A stretch of 56,094 nt of DNA from Pararobbsia alpina (GTDB lineage Bacteria > Pseudomonadota > Gammaproteobacteria > Burkholderiales > Burkholderiaceae). Positions 1 to 10,453 of this stretch are shown one piece after another. Position numbers and translations under genes: made by a program. Within the stretch, counting starts at the first letter, position 1; every line of letters begins with the position of its first letter. The stretch lies in contig NZ_CADIKM010000032.1 in assembly GCF_902859895.1 (NCBI RefSeq), positions 1 through 56,094 on the forward strand. Direction: 5' to 3'. The notes below the pieces were generated by a model. That model was not told the DNA's origin and searched no databases. It saw only the letters and a list, made by a program, of their open reading frames with translations.

Positions 1-30
1 CGCCGGCCCGGTGCTTTTGCTTCCATCGAT

Positions 31-61
31 CTAGTACCCATCACATTGTGGTGGGTACTAG
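31..61. repeat. 14-bp inverted repeat, 3-nt loop
   Basis: The left arm CTAGTACCCATCAC (31-44) and right arm GTGGTGGGTACTAG (48-61) are complementary at 13 of 14 positions around the loop ATT. A short T run follows at 70-75, so it could act as a rho-independent terminator on the plus strand, but seven bases separate stem and T run. It could equally be a binding dyad or a scar beside the truncated kinase remnant that starts at about 90. Confidence 0.6.
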
Positions 62-89
62 CCTGACGATTTTTTCAACTCCTGGATAG

Positions 90-437
90 GCGGTAATCGA
101 TCCTCGCTTACTTCTTAACCTGATCACGAACGGGATAGAGGCTACGGAAAACTCGGGACGCGCACCTAAGATTCTCATTGCCGCGAGCCCCCTCGACGAC
201 CGGTCCGTGCTGCTCGAGGTCATCGACAACGGTTCGGGCATCGTCGGTGGCGACAGCATCTTCGACGCATTCGTCACGACCAAGAGCAAGGGAATGGGTA
301 TCGGGCTTGCGGTGTCCCGATCCATTATCGAAGCTCATGAGGGTCGTCTTACTGCCGCCAATAGCGAGGGATACGGAGCGACCTTCAGCGTCGTCCTGCC
401 AGTCTCGCCTGTCCAGACTTCCCCACAGGAGGTTTGA
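90..437 (+). pseudogene. Histidine kinase C-terminal remnant (HATPase_c)
   Basis: The frame ending at the TGA 435-437 reads as the ATP-binding half of a sensor histidine kinase. It shows an N-box (LLNLITNGIEAT, about 108-143), a G1 box (VIDNGSGI), an F box (IFDAFVTTKSKGMGIGL) and a G2-like GLAVSRSIIEAHEGRL. The frame is closed by a TAG at 87-89 and there is no H-box or sensor region, so only about 115 residues survive. It would make no functional kinase. The end of the trifunctional kinase at 6464 and the kinase at 55416 have the same kind of C-terminus, so this may be the relic of a related gene. Confidence 0.75.
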
Positions 438-555
438 TTCCATATTCATGTAATAGCCGTCCTTTGCCGCGCCAGCTACCATTTGGCATAACAAGAGACC
501 TTCAATTCACTCACTGCGGTGGTGATTCGGCGGTAAACAGTCGCTCACGCCATTC
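438..555 (+). repeat. Diverged direct repeat, copy 1 (leader of kinase gene)
   Basis: This stretch aligns with 13376-13488 upstream of poxB. Shared blocks are TTCCAnATTCATGTAATAGCC, then ACCnTTCAATTCAnTCACTnCGG, then GCTCACGCC, in the same order and roughly the same spacing. Copy 1 joins directly to the truncated kinase frame at 586. It is non-coding as far as I can see. It may be a shared promoter/leader or the footprint of a recombination event. Confidence 0.6.
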
Positions 556-585
556 AGTCTCTCTTCCAATGGCAGCCGGCATTTC

Positions 586-3500
586 ATGAACCAGATCGAA
601 CTCGATGCGGATCGCGCTGCGTGGCGCCGCGCGCGCGACCGAACAGTCCTTGTTCCCGAAGATTCCGGCGACCAGTCACTCGACGATTTCCTCGATGCAT
701 CGATGGACGCCGGGACCTTCCTGCGCCTCGCTATTGGGATTGCGTCGGCGCTGGCCAAAGTCCACCAGAGCGGGCTCGTGCACAAGGATGTCAAGCCGGC
801 CAACATTCTGGTAAATCCCGATAGTGGTGAAGTCAGGCTCACGGGTTTCGGCCTCGCGTCGCGGCTTACGCGAGAGCGTCAACGGCCCGAGCCGCCCGAT
901 TCCATGGCCGGTACGCTCGCCTATATGGCGCCGGAGCAGACCGGGCGGATGAATCGTTCGGTCGACTTCCGCAGCGATCTCTACGCGTTCGGCGTCACGC
1001 TCTACCAGATGCTCACGGGAAGTCTGCCATTCACCGCTACCGATCCGATGGAATGGGTGCACTGCCACATCGCAAGAGAGGCGGTGCCGCCGCACGAGCG
1101 CGTGGCCCATTTGGCACCGGTCCTTTCCGCGCTTGTGATGAAGTTGCTCGCCAAAACCCCGGAGGAGCGCTATCAGACCGCGGCAGGCGTTGAAGCGGAC
1201 CTGCGACGCGGCCTTGCGCGATGGGAAACCGAACGATGTATCGGTGAATTCCCGCTTGGCGAGCGCGACACGCCGGACCAACTGACGATTCCCGAGAAAC
1301 TGTACGGGCGGTCGCACGAGGTCGAGGCTTTGCTTGGTGCCTTCTATCGCGTCGTCGAAAGCGGAACGTCAGAACTGGTTTTGGTCTCAGGATATTCCGG
1401 CATCGGCAAGTCGTCTGTCGTCAACGAACTGCGCGAGGTGCTAGTGCCTTCGCGCGCGCTCTTCTGCGCGGGCAAATTCGATCAGTACAAACGCGACATC
1501 CCCGATTCGACGCTGGCGCAAGCTTTTCGAAGTCTGTTACGGCCGCTGCTTGGCAAAAGCGAGGCGGAGCTTGCGGCTTGGCGCGATGCGCTTCGGGATG
1601 CACTGGGACCGAATGCCGGACTCGTCGTGGATCTCGTTCCTGAACTGGCGCACATCATCGGACAGCCCGCGCCAGTCCCCGAGTTGCCGCCACAAGATGC
1701 GCACCAGCGGTTTCGGCTCACGTTCCGGCGGTTCATTGAAGTTTTCGCCCGGCCGGAACATCCGCTGGTGCTCTTTCTCGACGATTTGCAATGGCTCGAT
1801 GTGGCGACGCTCGACCTGCTGGAGGACCTGCTGACCCGGTCCCATTTGCAGAACCTCATGCTGATCGGCGCCTATCGCGACAACGAAGTCGATTCCGCAC
1901 ATCCGCTGAGACACAAGCTCGATGCCATCAAGGCCGCCGGCGGCAAGGTGGCGGAGATCGCGCTCGCGCCACTTGCCCGAGAGCATCTCGAACAGTTGAT
2001 CGCGGACGCTCTGCATTGCAAGCCGGAGCGGGTCGCCCCACTCGCGTGGCTGGTGCACGACAAGACCGCCGGAAATCCGTTCTTTGCCATTCAGTTCATT
2101 TCTTCGCTGACAGAAGCCGGAATGCTTGCCTTCGATCATGATGCGGCGCGCTGGTCGTGGAACCTCGATCGCATCCACACGAAGGGTTACACCGACAATG
2201 TGGTGGAGCTCATGGTTGGCAAGCTGAGTCGCCTGTCCGCGCAAACGCAGCAAGACATGCAGTTGCTTGCTTGCATGGGGAACAGCGCCGAACTTGCCCT
2301 GCTGGAAACCGTTTCCCGGCGCTCGGGCGGCGATCTCCATGGCCGGCTTTGGGAAGCAATTCGAGCAGGCCTCATCGTCTGCACGAAGGATTCCTGTCGC
2401 TTCGTGCACGACCGGGTTCAGGAGGCGGCGTATTCCCTGATCCCGAAGGAGGCGCGTGCGCAGATCCATCTACGGATAGGCAGGGTGCTTGCTGCCTGCA
2501 TCCCGCCGGAAAAGCTGCCGGAGATGATCTTCGAGATCGTCAACCAGCTCAATCGCGGCGTACCGCTCATCACGTCACAGAACGAGCGCGAGCAACTCGC
2601 CGAACTGAACCTGATCGCTGGCAAGCGCGCGAAGGCCTCGTCCGCCTACGCTTCCGCGCTGGCGTACCTCAGCGCCGGCGCGGCGCTGATGCGGGAGGAT
2701 GCGTGGGAGCGCCGGCAGTCGCTTGCCTTCGCCCTGGAACTGCATCGGGCCGACTGCGAGCTCTGGATGGGCGCACTGCCGTGCGTGGGGGAACGTCTCG
2801 CGGCGCTTGCTACGCGCGCTGCCGACACGGTCCAACGAGCGGCCGTCGCGAGCCGGCGCGTGGATCTTTACACGATGCTCGCGGCTGGCGAGCGCGCGGT
2901 CGCGGTGGGTCTGGAATTCCTCCGGCATGTGGGCATCGATTGGGCAGCCCATCCCACCCCGCTGGAAGCGCGTCTCGAGTACGAGCGGATCTGGTCCCAG
3001 GTCGGAAGTCGGGCGATCGAGGATCTCATCGACCTGCCGCTCATGGAGGATTCGGTGTCTCTTGCCACGCTCGAGGTGCTCACCACCCTTGGAGCACCGA
3101 CGTTATACACCGACGAGAATCTGTACGCGCTCACCACCTGCCGGGCGGTAAATCTGAGCCTGGAGCGTGGCAACAGCGATGCCGCACCGGCGCATTACGC
3201 CGCGGTCGGGCTGATTGCCGGCGACCGCTTCGGCCATTACGACGAAGGTTATCGACTCGGAAAGATGGCCTGCGATCTGACCGAACGTCGCGGATTGACG
3301 CGCTTCGGAGGAAAGACCTATTCGGTCTTCGCACTCGTGGTCCCTTGGACACGACCGCTGCGGGAGAGTATGGACCCGGCTCGACGTGCCTTTCAGATGG
3401 CGAACGAACAAGGCGACCCGACGTTTGCCGCGTATGCCTGCCGCAAGATCAGTTCCAATCTTCTCGCCTTGGTGATCCCCTCGATCGGGTCGAGCGTGAA

Positions 3501-6464
3501 GCCGAGCACGGATTGGAGTTTGCGCGCACGCTGCGTTTTGGATACGCGGCCGACATGATCTCCGCGCCGCTCGCGCTCGTGCGCACGCTCCGTGGCGAAA
3601 CCGTGACATTCGGCTCGCTCGAGGTTGGCTCGTTCACGGAACACTCGTTCGAGGGGCGCCTCACGGGTCACCGCGCTCTGGCTATTCCTGAATGTTTCTA
3701 CTGGATCCGAAAGCTGCAGGCGCGCTTCTTCGCTGGCGACTACGCATCGGCTATCGATGCCGCGGAAAAAGCGGAAAAATGCTTTTCGACGTCAGCCTCG
3801 CTTTCGGTCATGCTGATGGAGAGAGCGGAATACCACCTCTATGCCGCCCTCGCCCGGGCCGCCTGCTGCGAGCCCATCGGTCCCGATCCGTATGCGAAGT
3901 ATCGGGACGCGCTGTCGGCACATGAGCGACAACTCCGGGCATGGGCGGAAAACTGCCCCCAGAACTTCGAGGATCGTGCGGTGTTGGTCGGCGCAGAGAT
4001 TGCGCGCATCGAGGGGCGCCTGCCCGAGGCAATGGATCTGTACGAGCGCGCCATTCGCTCGGCGCGTTCGAATGGCTTCGTTCAAAACGAGGCGCTGTCC
4101 TACGAACTGGCTGCCCGCTGCTATGCCGCGCGCGGCCTTGAGGAGATAGCGCATCTCTACCTGGAAAACGCACGGCGTGCCTATCTGCGGTGGGGAGCCG
4201 ATGGGAAGGTGCGACAACTCGATCAGCTCCATCCTGGATTGAGGCAGGACGATCGTGCCCCGGACCCCGCGGGCATGGTCGACGCGCCGGTCGAAGATCT
4301 GGATCTGGCCACTGTGATCAAAGTGTCGCAGGCAGTGTCAGGCGAGATCGTCCCGGAAAAGCTCATCGAAACACTGTTGCGTACAGCCGTCGAGCATGCC
4401 GGAGCGGAACGTGGGCTGCTGATCCTCCCGCGTGGCAGCGAATTCCTGATTCAGGCGGAAGCGAAGACTGGCGACAGGTCCGTTTCGGTCAGCCTACGCG
4501 AGACGCCAGTTTCCGCGGACGAGTTTCCCGAGTCGGTGGTCCGCTATGCCGCGCGCACCCGGGAGATCGTGATGCTCGACGATACTTCAGTCCCATGTCA
4601 GCATTCCACCGATCCGTACCTCGGTGCGCAGGGCATCCGGTCGGTACTCTGCCTGCCGTTGATGAAGCAGGGTGCGCTGGTTGCACTGCTGTACCTGGAG
4701 AACAGGCTTGCTCGAGGCGCTTTTACGCCCGGTGGGATGGCTGTCCTGAAGGTGCTTGCCTCCCAAGCGGCGATTTCGCTCGAGAACAGCAGCCTGTATC
4801 GCGAGCTGCGGCGCAGCCGCCAGTATCTCGCGCAGGCGCAGAAGGTCAGCCACACCGGAAGCTGGGCATGGAGTCCCGTTTCCAATGCCGTTCTCTATTG
4901 GTCGGACGAGTGTTATTGCGTCCTTGGCCACGACCCTGCGAAGGGGCTGCCTTCGTTCGAACAATTGGTGCAAGATGTTCATCCGGATGACCGTACCCGC
5001 GTCCTGGAGAGTTTTGGGAAGGCTGTGCGCGAAGGTTCCGACTGGGAAGCCGAGTACCGACTTGGGAACTTCAATACCGGAGTGAGAACCGTCCGTTCCA
5101 TGGGGCATCCGATTCTGGACCGCTCGGGCCAGACGTTCGAATACATCGGCACCGTGATCGATATCACGGAGCGCAAGCGCGCAGAGGAGGCGCGCGAGGA
5201 CCATCTATGGTTCCTCGAGTGCATGGACCGCATCAACCGTGCCATGCAGCGAACGAACGAGGTCGAGGGCATGACGCGCGGTGTGCTCGAGGAGGCGCTG
5301 GCGATCTTCGATTGCGATAGGGCCTGGCTGGTCTATCCCTGCGATCCCGATGCGCCAGTGTGTCGCGCGGTGATGGAGCATACGCATCCGGACTATCCGG
5401 GCGCCTTCGCGCTCGACCAAGAGCTGCCGGTGGACGCCCGGGGCGCCGAATTCCTGCGCGCCATGCTGCATGCCCCAGGTGCGCTGGTGGATCCAGACAT
5501 CCCGTCGGAGATCCGCGAGCAGTTCAACATCGTGTCGATGATCGCCATCGCGGTTTGCCCCAGGGGCGACAGGCCGTACCTGTTCGGGCTGCATCAGTGC
5601 TCGCATTTGCGCTCCTGGACCACCGTGGAGCGACGGCTTTTCGAGGAGATTGCCAGACGCCTCGAAGATGCGTTGACGAGCGCGCTCGCGCACCGCAACC
5701 TGCTTGTGAGCGAGGATGCGCTGCGCACAAGGGAAGACGCGCTGCGGCATGCGCGGGAAAAGCTTGCGCAGGCGTCACGGATGGCGACGGTAGCCGAGCT
5801 GTCCGCGTCCATCGCCCACGAAATCAACCAACCGCTGCAGGCCGTCGTGGCCAATGGGCAGGCGTGCCGGCGCTGGCTCGCTGCAACGCCGCCCGACATC
5901 GACAAAGCCCGACTCAGCGCCGAAGCCATCGTCCGTGACGGATATGCCACAGCGGACGTGATAAGTCGTATTCGCGCACTGTTCAAGCGCACGGCTCCCA
6001 CCAAGGTCGATCTTGACATCAACAAGCTGATCCTTCAGGTCTGTACGCTGATGGCTGACGAAATCCACGGGAACGGGATCTTGCTCAAGACTCAGCTAGC
6101 CCAGGACGTGCCGATGATCAGAGCCGATGCGGTGCAGATTCAGCAGGTGATCGTCAACCTTGTCCGCAACGCCATCGAGGCGTTGTCAGCGACGGTGGAA
6201 CTACCGAAGTCGCTCTTGATCCGCTCTCGGCGCGACGGGGATAACGTGGTGGTCGACGTTCAGGATGAAGGCATGGGACTGGCGAATCCGGATACGTTAT
6301 TTGAGCCATTTGCCACCACAAAGGAAACGGGCATGGGCATCGGGCTGGCGATCTGCCGGTCGATTGTCGAAGCACACGCCGGCCGTCTTTGGGTCGTGTG
6401 CAATGAGATCCGTGGCGTGACGTTCAGCTTCAGTCTTCCGACTGAGCGTTCGGATGCAAGGTGA
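586..6464 (+). pseudogene. Trifunctional Ser/Thr kinase / AAA ATPase / sensor histidine kinase, frameshifted
   Basis: Together two frames encode about 1,960 residues of the giant hybrid sensor family common in Burkholderiales. Order: Ser/Thr-kinase-like domain (HKDVKPANIL around residue 66; the DFG motif is GFG; MAPEQ follows), AAA/STAND ATPase (Walker A GYSGIGKSS near 267; LVLFLDDLQWLD near 395), long helical region, GAF (about nt 4300-4790), PAS (about 4820-5190), a second GAF-like part, and a HisKA/HATPase core (H-box ASIAHEINQPL at about 5806; N-box near 6160; G2 GMGIGLAICRSIVEAH). The frame changes near 3466-3474: restoring one G in the run CCTTGG gives an unbroken reading LLALGDPLDRVE. 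The first frame stops at 3558. The N-lobe of the kinase domain is also short: the recognisable part begins at about ELDADRAAW, so roughly 50-60 residues seem absent. I call it a pseudogene unless the frameshift is a base-calling error. Confidence 0.8.
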
Positions 6465-6590
6465 AACCCGTGGCAGTCCAGGGCGCGACTTGCCTGCAGT
6501 GTTCGGCCTGCAATCGAATGTGTCTTGAGTGGAAGCTCGACCAGTCGTCGATCACGCTCACGCCCTATGCATCGGACGGCGGCTAGCGGC

Positions 6591-8054
6591 TCACCATCCG
6601 AACCTCGCTTCGACGCCCACATAATCCGCATTGCTCCCCCCCAAGGCGCGAATCGAATCGCCAACTTGGAAGTGCACGGCTTCCAGTGCGAACGCCACGT
6701 GCGAGCTGACGAGCCAGTCGGCTCGAACCTGTGCATACATCCCGGTCCAGCTCGTCCCCTTCCCTGCCGTGCCCGGCACCACAGCCGAGCCCTGGCCGTA
6801 GACCGCATCGGCCGTCGTCGCGCGCCACTGGAAACCCAGCGCAGTGAGCAGCGTGAGCTTCGGCGATATCTTGAACGTGATCGACGGCTTCACGTGAATC
6901 AAGTTGGTGTAGCCGGTGTATCCCGCCAACGTGAAGTAGTAGCCGTTGGGAAAGAGCGGATTGAACGTTTCGACACGTCCATCGCCGGGATGCCGGTCGC
7001 CCGACGCGCCATCCACTTGCAAGCCAACACGTGGCGAGCCCGCCACCGACGCGAACGTATAGCCGCCGATGAGCCCGAACGCCCATGCGCCAATCGTGCT
7101 TTGGCCGACGTGCCCCGTCTGCACCATCGTTTCCGCGTCCCAGTCGAACGGCGCGACCTTGCCCGCGTAACGCACGTCGAATACGTCGCGATGCTCGGTG
7201 CCCGTCGCATCGAGAAAGTGAGCGTTCTCACGGTTGTAGCGCGACCAGTATGCGGACAGATCGCCTGGCCCCGTGTTCGCGCGTTCGACGCGCACGCCGC
7301 TGAACGTGAGTTGCCGGTTCGACACATCGTCGAAGGCCCTGACGTCGCGGTATTGCACGGGTTGGGTCATGTAGCCGATGAAGCGCCACTTGTCGATCTC
7401 ATAGTCGGCCCACACCGCGTCGAACGCCTGACGCACATTCGGCCCGTCGCGCACCGAGACGAACCGCTGCAAGTCGAACGCCATCTCCTGGCGGCCAACG
7501 CGCGCCTTGAACGTGCCGCTGCCGACCCCATAGACGAACGCGACGAACGCCTGCTCGATATCGAGGGGATTCTTGTCGACGGGCGTAACGGAATCCTTGC
7601 CGAAGGGCCGCGCATCCTCGAGTTGAAAGAACGCCTGCACATGCTGACCGAAACGCGCATCGGCGAACACTTCGGCACGCTGGATCACGTAGCTGTCGGG
7701 CTGCGCGCTGCCGAGCCCGAAGAGCGGCGTGTTGTTCAGCTCGAAGCGCTCGCGCAGGTTCGCGCCGAGCGACAAATACGACGACGGATCGCCGCCGAGC
7801 GGGATGTACTTGAGCCCATCGAACGGCTCGCGCGGCACGCACGGATTCGCCAGCACCGACCAGTCTTCCTGCCAGCGGTTGAACGACAGCGACGACGGCC
7901 GTTTCGCAGTGCATCGAGGCGCAACGGCCGCGGCCGCCTCTGTCGTATTGTCGGCGGCAAATCCGCTCACGCCCTCCGTCAATCCGCACACGGCCAGCGT
8001 AGCGCAGGCGGCGGCCTTCGACGTCGCGCGCCGCATCGATCGACACACCGTCAC
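6591..8054 (-). CDS. Alginate-export-family outer membrane porin
   Basis: This 487-aa protein has an N-terminal export signal (about residues 1-33, ending GVSGFAA), then a beta-barrel-like sequence with alternating aromatic strands and a C-terminal aromatic residue (EARFGW). It matches the alginate-export (AlgE-like) family: LSLGANLRERFE, FADARFGQHVQAFFQLED and KARVGRQEMAFDLQRFVSVRDGPNVRQ are typical. In this family the actual substrate is usually unknown; alginate is not implied. The GTG start at 8054 overlaps the stop of the upstream VOC gene (GTGA), suggesting translational coupling; ATG at 8036 is an alternative. It is the last gene of the minus-strand run 6591-13066. Confidence 0.8.
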   Translation of the reverse strand: MTVCRSMRRATSKAAACATLAVCGLTEGVSGFAADNTTEAAAAVAPRCTAKRPSSLSFNRWQEDWSVLANPCVPREPFDGLKYIPLGGDPSSYLSLGANLRERFELNNTPLFGLGSAQPDSYVIQRAEVFADARFGQHVQAFFQLEDARPFGKDSVTPVDKNPLDIEQAFVAFVYGVGSGTFKARVGRQEMAFDLQRFVSVRDGPNVRQAFDAVWADYEIDKWRFIGYMTQPVQYRDVRAFDDVSNRQLTFSGVRVERANTGPGDLSAYWSRYNRENAHFLDATGTEHRDVFDVRYAGKVAPFDWDAETMVQTGHVGQSTIGAWAFGLIGGYTFASVAGSPRVGLQVDGASGDRHPGDGRVETFNPLFPNGYYFTLAGYTGYTNLIHVKPSITFKISPKLTLLTALGFQWRATTADAVYGQGSAVVPGTAGKGTSWTGMYAQVRADWLVSSHVAFALEAVHFQVGDSIRALGGSNADYVGVEARFGW

Positions 8055-8986
8055 TTCGTCAGTTCGTGAATCTCGGCGACATAGCCGCCGGGAAACTCGA
8101 CCATCGCGGTCCGCCCTTCGGCCGTAGGGTTCGCCGGTGACAGCAGCTTCACGCCCACATCCTGCGCTTTCGCGAGCGTCGCGTCGAGATCGGCGACGTG
8201 ATAGCCCGTCATCTCGTGTCCGAACGGATAAGGCAGCTTGCCGTCGGTCACGAACACGAGCATATTGCCGAAGCCGGACGTGATGCGCACGCGCCGGATC
8301 GTCTCGCCGGGCCGGCCGAGTTCACTGCCGTCCGCATGGCGGTTGTCGGAGACGACCTTGCCGTGCGAGAAGCGCAGGAAGCGCCTGATGAAATCATCCG
8401 CGGAGTGCGCGGAGACATAGACGCGATTGTCGGGCACCGTTTCGAGCGGGCCATAAGAAGGCGCTTTGGTATGCCAGTACAGTTGCATGTACAGGCCCCC
8501 CGGCCACTGGATGATCGCGTCCTTGCCGATCGGATCGTCGAACGTATCGACGACCACGTCCGCGCCCGCGGCGCGCGCGGTGCGAACGGCCTCGTCCATG
8601 TCGGTGACGAGATAGCCCGTGCGCTCGCTGCCGAACGGATAGGGTATCGGCGTCTGGAACGCAAACACCGACAACATGCCGACAGGCGTCTGAATGTATT
8701 GCGAAGCCGTCTTGCTCGGCGTCGGCGTCACCTTAAACACGGCGCGCTGCGAAGCCTTGCCGCCGAACGTCGCGACAAAGCTGTCGACGAACGCGTCGAT
8801 GTCCTGGCTCGCCACATAAACGTGTGTCGTGTCGTACTGCGGACCGACAGACACGACGGGCATGCTCTTGCCCGCCTCGTGCGGGTCGGCCTCGGCGGAA
8901 GCCGGCGAGCCGGCCAGCGCCACGCCGAGCACCGCGATCGACACGACCGCGGCCCGCAACAATCGATACATCGTGACGGTACTCAT
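8051..8986 (-). CDS. Secreted glyoxalase/VOC-family protein, two modules
   Basis: A 311-aa protein with a clear signal peptide (hydrophobic residues about 6-25, cleavage near SPASA). Two consecutive VOC-like halves follow: GYLVTDMDEAVRTARAAGADV with IQWPGGLYMQLYWH, then GYHVADLDATLAKAQDVGVKL with VEFPGGYVAEIHE. The paired betaalphabetabetabeta pattern is that of dioxygenase/glyoxalase superfamily members, but no specific reaction can be assigned. The ATG at 8986 is preceded by AAGGAGCG, which favours it over a start at 9034. Export to the periplasm fits its operon with a porin. Confidence 0.75.
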   Translation of the reverse strand: MSTVTMYRLLRAAVVSIAVLGVALAGSPASAEADPHEAGKSMPVVSVGPQYDTTHVYVASQDIDAFVDSFVATFGGKASQRAVFKVTPTPSKTASQYIQTPVGMLSVFAFQTPIPYPFGSERTGYLVTDMDEAVRTARAAGADVVVDTFDDPIGKDAIIQWPGGLYMQLYWHTKAPSYGPLETVPDNRVYVSAHSADDFIRRFLRFSHGKVVSDNRHADGSELGRPGETIRRVRITSGFGNMLVFVTDGKLPYPFGHEMTGYHVADLDATLAKAQDVGVKLLSPANPTAEGRTAMVEFPGGYVAEIHELTK

Positions 8987-9034
8987 AAAAACGCTCCTTG
9001 CTGATGATGGATGCCGCAGCCTCGCGCGGCGCAA

Positions 9035-9778
9035 TCAGATTCCTGTTTGCCCCGCGCCCGTCCTTCTCGAGAGCACAGCGAGCACGCATAAGCCGGCGAG
9101 CGGCAAAAGCAGCGCCCAGAATGACGCGAACAGATACCCCGCCGCGCCCGCACCCGCGCCGATTGCAAAACCGGCGACCGGCGGCAGCGTGCGCAACAAC
9201 CGGCTGCGCGCCGCCTGCCGCGCTTTCGGCTCGCCGGATGAAAACAGCAGATCGAATGCGTCGATCACGGCCTGCGTGACGTTGCCCGTCATCACCGTGT
9301 TCGGCACGACAGAGCGCGCCGTCAAGCGCCCATGCGCGTTTTGCACGCCCATCGCCGCTGCGCCGAGCAGGCCGCAGGCGATGGTCATCGGCGCGTCGGC
9401 ATCGATGACGGGCATCGCCAATACGCCGGCCGCCATGAAGCCCGCCAGCAGCGCCGCCTGCAGCGCATACAAGGCGCATGCGTGCACGCCATGTCCGCGG
9501 TGAAGCAGCCTGTTGTCGAGCACGCGAGCGAACACGACCCCCGCGACGAATGCGGGAAACGCGAGCCACTTGATCAGCAGGCCATGGTCCGCGCCCGCGA
9601 ATGCCGCGCCGATCATGATGAAGTTGCCCGTCACGTGCGCGGTGAACAGACCGAACAGCGCGACGAAGCCAAACGTATCGACATAGCCTGCTATCGAGGC
9701 CAGCCACGTGTCCTCGCCGGGCACGTGATCGAGCTGCGCCGCGCGCGGCGCTTCCGCGTCTACTGATCCTCGCTGCAT
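9035..9778 (-). CDS. DUF1275 (YoaK-like) membrane protein
   Basis: This 247-aa protein is an integral membrane protein with about six hydrophobic segments. Family marks include the early LASIAGYVDTFGFVALFGLFTAHVTGNF and later AMGVQNAHGRLTARSVVPNTVMTGNVTQ, the two half-repeats (VTGN/MTGN) of DUF1275 proteins. Function is unknown; transport is often guessed. Its start overlaps the end of the XapX gene by 19 nt. Confidence 0.85.
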   Translation of the reverse strand: MQRGSVDAEAPRAAQLDHVPGEDTWLASIAGYVDTFGFVALFGLFTAHVTGNFIMIGAAFAGADHGLLIKWLAFPAFVAGVVFARVLDNRLLHRGHGVHACALYALQAALLAGFMAAGVLAMPVIDADAPMTIACGLLGAAAMGVQNAHGRLTARSVVPNTVMTGNVTQAVIDAFDLLFSSGEPKARQAARSRLLRTLPPVAGFAIGAGAGAAGYLFASFWALLLPLAGLCVLAVLSRRTGAGQTGI

Positions 9779-9996
9779 GACGAGGTCAGCTTGCTACTGG
9801 CGACGGGCGGCGCGCTTTGGATTCGCGCATCGGGCGTGCGTATCTGCGCCTGCACGAACGGAATCGCATGCTCGCCAATGACAATGCCCAACAGCCCGGC
9901 AAGCGCGATCAGTGGCGGCGCAGGCGATTGCACGCGCACGAGGTAATACAACAGGCCGACCACGAGACCCGCGCCCAATGAAATCAGATATGACAT
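9760..9996 (-). CDS. XapX domain protein (DUF1427)
   Basis: A 78-aa protein with two N-terminal transmembrane segments: the first is GAGLVVGLLYYLVRVQSPAP and the second ALAGLLGIVIGEHAIP. The glycine pattern and the PAPPLIALAGLLGI junction are characteristic of the XapX family, small membrane proteins often encoded beside xanthosine/purine or amidohydrolase genes. No activity is known. The C-terminal tail (about 25 residues, Ser-rich) is longer than the core domain and overlaps the next gene's start. Confidence 0.8.
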   Translation of the reverse strand: MSYLISLGAGLVVGLLYYLVRVQSPAPPLIALAGLLGIVIGEHAIPFVQAQIRTPDARIQSAPPVASSKLTSSCSEDQ

Positions 9997-9999
9997 CGC

Positions 10000-10440
10000 T
10001 CACTCCTCACGCGCCGCGCCGGACCGTGCCGCTCGGGCCTGCCATGGCCAGGACGCGTGCGGCCGCAGCGTAATCCGGTAGCGTCCCGCGCCGCCAATCG
10101 CGATCGTTCCGAACATGATCAACAGCATCCACGCGAATTGCCCCTGCTCCAGCGTCCATTCGCGATGTACGAGACCCAGCGCGATCACGCAGACCAGCAT
10201 GATCGGCAGCGCGGCAAGCCGTGTCGCGATGCCCGCGATCATCAGCAGCGGACACAAAACCTCCGCGAAGATCGCGAAGCCCAGCGTCAGCGTCTTGCCG
10301 AAATGCAGCGGGTTTTCGATTGCATCGAGCTGGCTCGCGTAGTGGATCGCCTTCGGCAGTCCATGCACGAGCAGCACGAGCACGCTCGCTGAGACGCGCA
10401 GGAAAAGCAGCGCGGCGTCGGGGGCGGAAAAGCGCTTCAT
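10000..10440 (-). CDS. DoxX family membrane protein
   Basis: A 146-aa protein with four predicted membrane helices: LFLRVSASVLVLLVHGLPKA (1), GFAIFAEVLCPLLMIAG (2), ALPIMLVCVIALGLVH (3) and FAWMLLIMFGTIAIGGAGRYR (4). The HG in helix 1, AEVLCPLLMIAGIATRLAALP and the terminal GAGRYRI are DoxX/DoxD-family hallmarks. The family includes thiosulfate:quinone oxidoreductase subunits, but most members are uncharacterised. The start at ATG 10440 is chosen because the longer upstream reading is Arg-rich and not family-like. It ends 4 nt before the XapX start. Confidence 0.8.
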   Translation of the reverse strand: MKRFSAPDAALLFLRVSASVLVLLVHGLPKAIHYASQLDAIENPLHFGKTLTLGFAIFAEVLCPLLMIAGIATRLAALPIMLVCVIALGLVHREWTLEQGQFAWMLLIMFGTIAIGGAGRYRITLRPHASWPWQARAARSGAAREE

Positions 10441-10453
10441 GGCCAGTTTGCGC

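Noticed and set aside
438-460. AGGAGG followed by ATG TAA as a start-stop regulatory ORF
   Set aside because: The AGGAGG is inside the kinase remnant and is not present in the second repeat copy, so there is no support beyond the ATGTAATAG string.
2157-3465. Upstream extension of the second kinase frame
   Set aside because: It is Arg/Pro-rich nonsense overlapping the clear ATPase coding frame; real coding in this frame starts only at the frameshift near 3470.
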